48,288 nt of DNA, taken from the NCBI GenBank assembly GCA_017541665.1, contig JAFXYP010000024.1, positions 1-48,288 of the forward strand, read 5' to 3'. Source of the DNA: Lentisphaeria bacterium. GTDB lineage: Bacteria; Verrucomicrobiota; Lentisphaeria; Victivallales; UBA1829. This document shows, piece by piece, positions 18,143-25,183 of this stretch; the first letter of the stretch is position 1; every line of letters begins with the position of its first letter. Position numbers and translations under genes: made by a program. The notes below the pieces were generated by a model. It ran no database searches and had not been told where the DNA came from. It was given only the letters and a program-made list of their open reading frames with translations.

Positions 18143-19920
18143 AACGATATAATCTCATTTCCGTTACGGCGGCGGCCCTGTCCCTGTTGAGCCTGAATCT
18201 GTGCGCCGCCGACATCCCCGGGGTCCCGCGCGACTCCAATTTCAACAACACCGGCGGCTACGACGCCACGCGGATCGTCGCCCGACTGAATGTGAACGTG
18301 GATTCCGGCACGAAGGTCGTGCACTTCATCCGCGACAACAACGACCCGCGCGTGGTCACGAAGACCTATCTGCTCCAGCACGTCGATCCGTACGAGTTCC
18401 GCGACTACCTGCGCCAGATGGTCCAGACCAAGCGCGTCGGCAATACCATGCTCCAGCAGCAGTACCCGTCGAACACCGCATCCGCGCCGTACATTGCCAC
18501 GGAAAGCTCCGCCGAGCTTGGCCCCGCCAACGCCCAGCCCGGCTACACGCCGCTTGTCCAGCTCGGCAGCAACACCGCCGTCGAGTGCCTGAAATACGCG
18601 GACGGAACCGGCCTGCTCATCGTCAGCGCCGAGGAATACCGGTTCACCGACTCCGAGAACGGCATCGGCATCGACACGCTCGTCGCCACGCTCGACGACC
18701 CGGCGCTCGGCGCGTTGAACTACGGCTACCAGATGTACATCTACATGCCGAAGTTCGTCCCCGCGCGCAATCTGATGCCGCTCATCGAAAACGTCGGCAT
18801 GAACATCAGCGATGTGACCGAGCTCTGGCAGGGCATGGACATCGTGGCGTACGACCCGGACCTGAACTGGCTCATCTTCGACGTCTGCAACTACTCCTGC
18901 GACAACATCGCCCACATGCTCGCGAAGTTCGACGTGCCCGTCCCGCAGGTCCGCCTGAAGATCAAAGTCTACGAGCTTGACACCGAGAACGACGACCGCA
19001 TCGGCATCGACTTCCAGGGGTGGAAGAACAACGAGGGCGCGGACTTCTTCTCCGTCGGCGGGCGCTACCGCAACAACTGGTCCTCCGTCTACAGCGGCGG
19101 CGTCGGCCCGGTCGCCGCCTACGGCTCCGAGCGCACCAGCTACTTCAACTTCAACCCGAAGTGGAACACGCGCTACATCGACTTCCTGGAATCGCGCGGC
19201 CGCGCGAAAGTCCTGCACACCGGCGAGCTCTGCATCCGCAACGCCGCCGAGGGCGCGACGTTCGCCCGCACTACGCAGCTGCTGTACTCCGACGATTCCG
19301 CCGCGGTCTCGAAGGCGCAGAGCACGCCCGACATGGGCGTCGGCCCGTACGAACTGCTGTCCAACGTCATCAACAAGGTGTTCGACAAGGGCGACCCGCT
19401 CCCCGTCGGCAAGGGCGAGGCGCAGGAGATCAGGGCGTTCCCCGGATTCGGGTTCACCATGACCGTGAACAACGTTTCCGTCAACCTCGAGGAAACGCGC
19501 TTCGACGTCACGCTCTCCAACTCAAGTCTGCTCGGATTCCAGTCCAACGGCGCGCCGCGCATCACGAACGGCAACGTGGTGAAGCAGGTCGTCAGCCTGC
19601 CGCACGGCAAGGACACGTTCGTCATCGGCGGCCTCACCAAGCAGGAGGAGGTCGAGTCCCGCACGGGCGTGCCGTGGCTCATGGACATCCCCGTGCTCGG
19701 CTATCTTTTCAGCTCCGTCTCCAATTCGGTCAAACACACGGATCTGGTCGTGATGGCGCAGGTCGAGTGGGACGCCCCCGCCGACAAGCCCGAGCTCAGG
19801 AATACCTCGAAGGCCGAGACGCGCGGCGCGCCCGTCGCGGCGAAGAAACCCGCCTCCGCCTCGGAGCCGGTCATGCCCGCGCAGAATATCCCGGCTGACG
19901 TCCCGCAACCTCAGATCTGA
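18139..19920 (+). CDS. Secretin-like outer-membrane protein, copy 2
   Basis: A 593-residue exported protein (signal peptide 1-23) whose ATG overlaps the stop of the preceding secretin gene (ATGA). N-type domains are suggested around 70-165 and 195-265, with the core opening strand PVPQVRLKIKVYEL near 267-280. The C-terminal secretin signature is close to consensus: VSLPHGKDTFVIGGL, then TGVPWLMDIPVLGYLF and a LVVMAQVEW strand (about 485-545). A Pro/Ala-rich tail of about 50 residues follows. Two non-identical secretins translated from one overlapping message suggest a mixed ring or stacked rings. It could instead serve as a scaffold without pore activity. Confidence 0.85.
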   Translation: MKRYNLISVTAAALSLLSLNLCAADIPGVPRDSNFNNTGGYDATRIVARLNVNVDSGTKVVHFIRDNNDPRVVTKTYLLQHVDPYEFRDYLRQMVQTKRVGNTMLQQQYPSNTASAPYIATESSAELGPANAQPGYTPLVQLGSNTAVECLKYADGTGLLIVSAEEYRFTDSENGIGIDTLVATLDDPALGALNYGYQMYIYMPKFVPARNLMPLIENVGMNISDVTELWQGMDIVAYDPDLNWLIFDVCNYSCDNIAHMLAKFDVPVPQVRLKIKVYELDTENDDRIGIDFQGWKNNEGADFFSVGGRYRNNWSSVYSGGVGPVAAYGSERTSYFNFNPKWNTRYIDFLESRGRAKVLHTGELCIRNAAEGATFARTTQLLYSDDSAAVSKAQSTPDMGVGPYELLSNVINKVFDKGDPLPVGKGEAQEIRAFPGFGFTMTVNNVSVNLEETRFDVTLSNSSLLGFQSNGAPRITNGNVVKQVVSLPHGKDTFVIGGLTKQEEVESRTGVPWLMDIPVLGYLFSSVSNSVKHTDLVVMAQVEWDAPADKPELRNTSKAETRGAPVAAKKPASASEPVMPAQNIPADVPQPQI

Positions 19921-19940
19921 ACTTGGAAAGGAGATGAACC

Positions 19941-20390
19941 ATGAAACAGATTATCAGTGCGCTTCTCGGGTTTCTCTGCGGATTCTGCCTCGCCGCGTGC
20001 GTGGTCGTCGAAAAGGACGATTTCGAGGACGTCGACCCGGACGACGCCACGCTCGTGGAGTCCGTGAAGCTCGGAAACAACATCCTCGCGTCGTTCCGCG
20101 ACGAGGACTACGCGAAACTGCGGCGGAACATCCCCGGCCCGCTCCGCACGAAGATGACCGAAAAGGATTTCAAAACCTCGTGCGCGAACTGGCGCGACAC
20201 GCTCGGCCGCATCAAGGACTTCGATTACGTCCTGGAGCTGGACACGCCCGCGGTGCGGAACCTGATCTGGCGTGTGGAGTTCGAGCGCGACGCCGCGAAC
20301 GGGAAGGAGGTCGAACAGGACATGCTGTTCCGCCTCGTGACCGGGAAGGTCGACGACGAAGTCTGCGTGCTGTCCTGCGGATTCCTGTAA
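19941..20390 (+). CDS. Small lipoprotein of the secretin operon
   Basis: A 149-residue protein with a short signal peptide ending in a lipobox (LAAC, lipidated Cys20), so it is probably anchored in a membrane facing the periplasm. The mature part is acidic at first, then alpha/beta with a tryptophan-containing strand (LIWRVEFERD). It starts 20 nt after secretin 2 with a strong GGAGATG-type ribosome site. By position it could be a pilotin that guides the secretins to the outer membrane, but I do not recognise a pilotin fold; this is inference from context. It is the last gene of the operon. Confidence 0.8.
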   Translation: MKQIISALLGFLCGFCLAACVVVEKDDFEDVDPDDATLVESVKLGNNILASFRDEDYAKLRRNIPGPLRTKMTEKDFKTSCANWRDTLGRIKDFDYVLELDTPAVRNLIWRVEFERDAANGKEVEQDMLFRLVTGKVDDEVCVLSCGFL

Positions 20391-20404
20391 GCTCAAAACA
20401 AGGA

Positions 20405-20444
20405 TAAAAACGGGCGCGTTTCCCGAATCGGGAGACGCGCCCGG
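20405..20444 (-). terminator. Terminator between the convergent secretin and GH3 operons
   Basis: A 9-bp GC stem (20411-20419 with 20435-20443) is continued by an inner TCCCGA/TCGGGA stem. On the minus strand it is followed by five T residues, fitting termination of the GH3 gene. On the plus strand no T run follows, so it would be weak for the lipoprotein gene. Confidence 0.75.
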
Positions 20445-20469
20445 AGTTTGAGCTGGATTTGAATTTGGA

Positions 20470-23400
20470 TCACTGCACCGGTGTCAGGTTGATGCGGCTC
20501 ACGTTGAGCCCGTCGGATTTCCAGCGGAGTTCGAGCGTGTGGAAGCCCTGCTTGAACTCGACCGGATAGGACTTCGTGGAAACCCAGTTCTGATCGCCGC
20601 CGGTGGAAGTTGCGTTGAACGTCGCGGCGATCTCGCCGTCGAGGTACAGCTCGATTGCGAGCTGCGCCAGCGTGTTCGCCTGGCTGCTCGCCACACGCAG
20701 GGAGACCTCGAACTTGCGGTCCTTCGCGCAATGGACCGCATAACGCGCCACACTGCCGACCGTGGCATTGAAGATGGCAAGGTCCAAATCCTCTGCCGGT
20801 AAGAGATTTTCCCGCGAGGTTCCTATGCGGAGTCCCTGCGAAAGGAACACCGCGTATCTGCCCGTGTTGGGCGACTTGAACGTCAGAACCGACTCCGGAT
20901 GATCGCGTCTGTCGAGGTCGATGACCTGGAGGGGGAAGTATTGGATGCGGCGGTCTTTCCGGTGCTCATTGAAGTTGATCGTGTATTCGCGGGCGTCCGC
21001 GCCGGAACCCGTGCGAATGGTCACGGTCTTCGCGGCATCGTTCTTCGTGATCGTCTTTTCGACTCCGGCGGGCGCGGCGACCTCGATCTTCGCGGTCGCG
21101 AAGTCGACGCCGGGGAGATAGTAGGTCGTCATGGCAGGATTGAATCCGATCTTCTCGCCGTTGACCGTGATGTCGGCCGGGGCATTTTTGAATTCATCGC
21201 CGGACTTCGCGCCGGTCGCGGAGACCTCTGCAGCGGTCGGGACATCCGACTTGACGTTCGAGCTGAGGGTGAACCAGTCTTCGCCGGGCTGGTAGGTGTT
21301 CGGGAGGCTGTGTTCCTTGCGGAACGTGCGGGAATTCATCACATAGTTCAGCACGTTCTTCGTGCTGCGCTGCATCTCGCCGAGCGTGATGCCCGCCGTA
21401 ATGTCGTCCGGACGGCCCGCCGCCACCCACTGGTTGTAGGATTCGAGCAGGGAGTTGTCTTTGCCGCGTCCTCCCCCGAAGCCGCCCCCGCCGCCGGGGC
21501 CGTCGCCGGGCATGAGTACGTCCATCTGGGAGCGGACGCGCCACGCGTTGTTGCGGACGTGGAGCGCATCGGACGCGCCTTCTCGTGCCCACCAGTCGGT
21601 CATGAGGGAGCCGGTCCAGCCCCACTGGCCGCGCAGAATGGTGGTGTCGAGGTCGTAGTTGTAGTAGTTCCAGAAGCTGTTGATCTTGTTGTAGCTGCCC
21701 ATGATGTTGTAGGGCTTGCCGACCTTCACGCAGATCTCGAATGCCCGGAGATAGATCTCGCGGAGGGCGCGTTCGGAGCAGCGCGAATCGTTGGCGTTGC
21801 GGTTGGTCTCCTGGTTGTTCAGCGCGAAGTGCTTCGGCACGGTGGACGCGCCTGCCTTCTGGATGCCGCGCGTCATGGACGCCGCCATGAGCCCGGTGAG
21901 GAGCGGGTCTTCGGAATAATACTCGAAGTTGCGTCCGCAGAGCGGGTTGCGGTGGATGTTCATGCCGGGGCCGAGGATGCAGTCGACGCCGTTCATTTCC
22001 ATCTCCCTGCCGACCTGGTAATACATCGCTTCGATCAGGTCGTTGTTCCAGGTGCAGGCGAGCAGCGAGCCGATGGGCAGGAGCGAGGCGTTCGCGGAGA
22101 GGCGCAGGCCGGAGGGGCCGTCGCAGGTCGCGATGGGCGGGACGCCCTTGTCGCGGACGCTCTGGAGCGTGCCGCCGAAGACGGAGGCGTTGCCCGCGGG
22201 TCCGAGCGGGCTTCCCATGCCGCCGTCGCCGCGGAGGAGAGTCTCGATCTCAACGGGCGTGAGCTGGGCGACGAACTCGTCCAGCGTGTTCCTGCCGTTC
22301 TTCACGTCGATGAGCTTGATGCCCTTGTCGCCGGTTTCCGGGACGGCCTTCGGGAGGCGTTCTTTGATGCGGGCGGCGAGGTCGACTTTCGAGACCGGGA
22401 CGCGTTCCTTGCCGGGGACGAGCTTGCCGTCCTGCTCGACGGCCTTCATGCGGTCGAATGCGACGCTTTCCGAAGCGATGGCGAGGGCGGGCTCGAGCTG
22501 CTCGACCACGAGGAGATCATTGATTTTGAAGCTGCCGCATTCCTTTGCGCTGCGGCTGCTGTTCCCGACGTAGACCGTGTACTTGCCGGGCTCAAGGACC
22601 CATGCCGCCTGGTGCCCGGTCGCGCCGCTGTCGTCGAACGAGGCGAAATCCTTCGCCGGGATGATGAACGTGAACGTCTGGGATTCGCCGGGAGCGAGCA
22701 GATTCGTCTTCGCGTATGCCACGAGGACTTTCGCGGGCTTGCCGAGCTTGCCCTGCGGCGCGCCGCAGTAGACCTGCACGACTTCACGGCCGGAGTATTT
22801 CGAACCGGTGTTCTTCACGGTGGCTTTGACGGACACGAATTCCGTCAGCGGGTCGCCGATTTTCAAGTTCGAAGTGGCAATGTCGAACGTGGTGTAGCTG
22901 AGGCCGAACCCGAAGGGATACAGGACCTTTTCCGGGGCGAACGTCTCGAAGTAGCGGTAGCCGACGTAGATGTCCTCGGTGTAGTTGTTGAACTCGCGAC
23001 CGCCGAAACTCTGCGCGGACGGGTAGTCCTGATAGGTCTCCGCGATGGCGGACGCGAGCTTGCCGGACGGCGTTTCCTTTCCGGTCAGGACGTCCACGAT
23101 GGCGTTTCCGGTCTCCATGCCGCCCTGCCAGACGTACATGAGCGCGTCGATCTTGTAGTCCTTCACCCACGCCATGTCGATGACGTTGCCGACGTTCAGC
23201 AGGACGACGGTCTTTTTGAACGCGCCGGTGACTTCCTTCAGCAGGAACTTCTCCGCGTCGGTCAGGTAGTAGCTGCCGGGTTCGAGCCTGCATTCGCGGT
23301 CCTCGCCCGCGGCGCGCCCGATCATGAGCACGGCGGTGTCGGCCCGTTTCGCAGCCGCCTGGATCTGTTCGGCGGTGATGGGCATTTCGGGGGCATAGAA

Positions 23401-23808
23401 CGGCCAGTTGCCCCAGCCGCCCGCGCGGAGCGGATTCGCCTGCGCCCACGCCGTGTAGGTGTCGAGGAGTTCCTTGTCGGGCACGATCTTGTCGGTCTTC
23501 GCGAGGGCGTCGTTGAGCGTGACGCGGTACGGCGGCTTCACGTCGCCGCCGGAGCCGTAGCCGACCAGGAAGGTCTGGACCTGCGTGATGCCGAAGAACG
23601 CGACGGGTTCCGCGCCGTTCTGCCCGAGCGGGAGCGCCTGGTTGTCGTTTTTGAGCAGCACGATGCCTTCCGCGGCGGCGCGGCGGGCGTATTCCTGCAC
23701 GGCCGGATTCACGGAGGCGAACGCCTGGATCGAGAGCATGGCGGCGGCGACGGCGCACGAGGCTTCGGCGGCCGCCTTGCGGCTGAGGAACGGGATGTGG
23801 AATTTCAT
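20470..23808 (-). CDS. Glycoside hydrolase family 3 with permuted domain order
   Basis: A 1112-residue exported enzyme (signal peptide about 1-32). The usual GH3 order is reversed: the GH3 C-terminal alpha/beta domain comes first (about 40-320, with IGRAAGEDRE and candidate acid/base Glu169), then a fibronectin-III-like domain (about 330-430), then the catalytic barrel (about 500-850) with nucleophile Asp738 in MTDWW. A glycine-rich loop (768-782) follows the nucleophile strand. The last 200 residues are beta-rich and resemble a carbohydrate-binding or PA14-like sandwich. Such permuted GH3 enzymes are usually beta-glucosidases or related exo-enzymes; the sugar is not evident. RBS GGGAG lies 10 nt before the ATG. 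It is close to the GH95 fucosidase, suggesting shared glycan use. Confidence 0.9.
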   Translation of the reverse strand: MKFHIPFLSRKAAAEASCAVAAAMLSIQAFASVNPAVQEYARRAAAEGIVLLKNDNQALPLGQNGAEPVAFFGITQVQTFLVGYGSGGDVKPPYRVTLNDALAKTDKIVPDKELLDTYTAWAQANPLRAGGWGNWPFYAPEMPITAEQIQAAAKRADTAVLMIGRAAGEDRECRLEPGSYYLTDAEKFLLKEVTGAFKKTVVLLNVGNVIDMAWVKDYKIDALMYVWQGGMETGNAIVDVLTGKETPSGKLASAIAETYQDYPSAQSFGGREFNNYTEDIYVGYRYFETFAPEKVLYPFGFGLSYTTFDIATSNLKIGDPLTEFVSVKATVKNTGSKYSGREVVQVYCGAPQGKLGKPAKVLVAYAKTNLLAPGESQTFTFIIPAKDFASFDDSGATGHQAAWVLEPGKYTVYVGNSSRSAKECGSFKINDLLVVEQLEPALAIASESVAFDRMKAVEQDGKLVPGKERVPVSKVDLAARIKERLPKAVPETGDKGIKLIDVKNGRNTLDEFVAQLTPVEIETLLRGDGGMGSPLGPAGNASVFGGTLQSVRDKGVPPIATCDGPSGLRLSANASLLPIGSLLACTWNNDLIEAMYYQVGREMEMNGVDCILGPGMNIHRNPLCGRNFEYYSEDPLLTGLMAASMTRGIQKAGASTVPKHFALNNQETNRNANDSRCSERALREIYLRAFEICVKVGKPYNIMGSYNKINSFWNYYNYDLDTTILRGQWGWTGSLMTDWWAREGASDALHVRNNAWRVRSQMDVLMPGDGPGGGGGFGGGRGKDNSLLESYNQWVAAGRPDDITAGITLGEMQRSTKNVLNYVMNSRTFRKEHSLPNTYQPGEDWFTLSSNVKSDVPTAAEVSATGAKSGDEFKNAPADITVNGEKIGFNPAMTTYYLPGVDFATAKIEVAAPAGVEKTITKNDAAKTVTIRTGSGADAREYTINFNEHRKDRRIQYFPLQVIDLDRRDHPESVLTFKSPNTGRYAVFLSQGLRIGTSRENLLPAEDLDLAIFNATVGSVARYAVHCAKDRKFEVSLRVASSQANTLAQLAIELYLDGEIAATFNATSTGGDQNWVSTKSYPVEFKQGFHTLELRWKSDGLNVSRINLTPVQ

Positions 23809-23882
23809 AGTGTTGTTTCTCCCGAATTTGAGAGGTGAATGGATTTGCGTTATAATAAATGGTTAATTGCAGTACGTTTCAG

Positions 23883-25040
23883 TCAATCGTTTTCTTCCGG
23901 CGCCACGGGCTGCAGTCTCCTTGCATTGACTTCCGAACCGAGGATAATATCCCCTTCATTCAATCCATCGAAAAGAGGGTTGAGTTCAGGATATCCGGGA
24001 AACACTGCGGTAATGGCAAATTCTTCCGTTCCATAGTCCGGATCGACGACAACAGGAGAGAATGCCGCCGAGAAGAATATCGTATCTCTTTTTTCGTATT
24101 CGAAAGGACCTACCGCCCTCAGACATCCGTTTATTTTTTTGACGGTGTAATCGGCATCGATATCGGCACGCCTGATTACTTCATACCCTACGATTTCCCC
24201 GCACCGGAACACCATGTAGATTTGCCGACGATTTCCGGGAATGATTTCCATAACAATGGATTTTTCTATTGCGCACTGTAAATCATACCAGTTTTCGATT
24301 TGATAAAAAGCGCTTCTGTTTTGCATTTTCGTCGAAGGAGAGTATCCTTCGAGCGGACCAATATAATCGGTTTTGAACTGACATGCCCTCCTGTACGCAT
24401 GATCGATACATGCTTCGACGTCGGTACTCGGAAATTTTTCAGGATAGTTTTCCTTAAAGAAATTTTCAATATCATAAAGTTCAGAAATGTTTTGTGCTCT
24501 CATGATCTTGTTCCCGTCGAAAGAGAAATATTTTTTTGTTGATTCAGGTATTGTTTCTACAGGTTTCATAGAATCGAACCCGAACATGTTGATCTCCGAA
24601 TTTGGATGCCAGCTCAATTTCCCTATTGACCGTTTGAGTGTGACAGCAAATAGTTTTGTCGGTTTTTTCTTGTCGGTAATGCCGATCTCAACAGGAGCGG
24701 TGAAAAACAAGTGAATCGTTTCATGGTCTTCGATTACCACTTTAAGCAATAATGATCTGCCGATTATTTCAAGAACAGCTTTGATAATATCCGTGGCATC
24801 GTTGCTGACCGATGCGGTCAATCCTTCCTTCGTAATTCTGGATACCAGAAACCCGCTCTCCTTCTGCTCGTCACCGTCAGCCAGAAATACGATCTTCGGC
24901 TTCCTTTGTCTATTGAAAAAATAGGCATCATGAACAAGAGTTCCTATTTCATCCGGCTCTTTTACCTCGGGGATGCCGAGTATGTCTTTGTAAACCTTTG
25001 CTACCCGCATATCTTTGAAATCATTCAGCGTTTTTTCCAT
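23883..25040 (-). CDS. Unrecognised 385-residue protein, AT-rich
   Basis: I do not recognise the family. The protein is cytoplasmic by appearance, without a signal peptide or membrane segment, and mixes beta strands and acidic helices. A segment near the end reads FPGYPELNPLFDGLNEGDI. No catalytic motif is obvious. Base composition is clearly more A/T-rich than the GH3 and GH95 genes on each side and codon use differs, which suggests recent transfer. ATG at 25038-25040 has an AAGGAA site. It starts downstream of the GH95 terminator and no clear promoter was found. It ends 74 nt before the GH3 start, so read-through into GH3 is possible. Confidence 0.75.
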   Translation of the reverse strand: MEKTLNDFKDMRVAKVYKDILGIPEVKEPDEIGTLVHDAYFFNRQRKPKIVFLADGDEQKESGFLVSRITKEGLTASVSNDATDIIKAVLEIIGRSLLLKVVIEDHETIHLFFTAPVEIGITDKKKPTKLFAVTLKRSIGKLSWHPNSEINMFGFDSMKPVETIPESTKKYFSFDGNKIMRAQNISELYDIENFFKENYPEKFPSTDVEACIDHAYRRACQFKTDYIGPLEGYSPSTKMQNRSAFYQIENWYDLQCAIEKSIVMEIIPGNRRQIYMVFRCGEIVGYEVIRRADIDADYTVKKINGCLRAVGPFEYEKRDTIFFSAAFSPVVVDPDYGTEEFAITAVFPGYPELNPLFDGLNEGDIILGSEVNARRLQPVAPEEND

Positions 25041-25121
25041 AGAGTATTTTCCTTGGGGGGATGATTCATCCAAAAGCTGTTTTTTTGAGAAAACCTGTGC
25101 GGGCGGATTGGTAAAAAACTG

Positions 25122-25171
25122 TGAAAAAAAACATCCGGCGTGCCCTGCGGGAACAGGGATCGCGCCGGATG
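25122..25171 (-). terminator. Intrinsic terminator of the GH95 gene
   Basis: On the minus strand, a 9-bp stem (25163-25171 with 25132-25140) plus an inner CCCTG/CAGGG stem, followed by eight T residues. It is among the strongest terminators in the window. Confidence 0.88.
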
Positions 25172-25183
25172 GATTGTTCGGGC

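Noticed and set aside
20899..23838. A 979-codon plus-strand open frame opposite the GH3 gene
   Set aside because: Same reason: antisense to a clearly coding GH3 gene in GC-rich DNA.
23830..23856. A plus-strand TTGAGA-N17-TATAAT promoter-like site
   Set aside because: No plus-strand gene follows; both neighbours are on the minus strand. It is probably a chance match in an A/T-rich gap.
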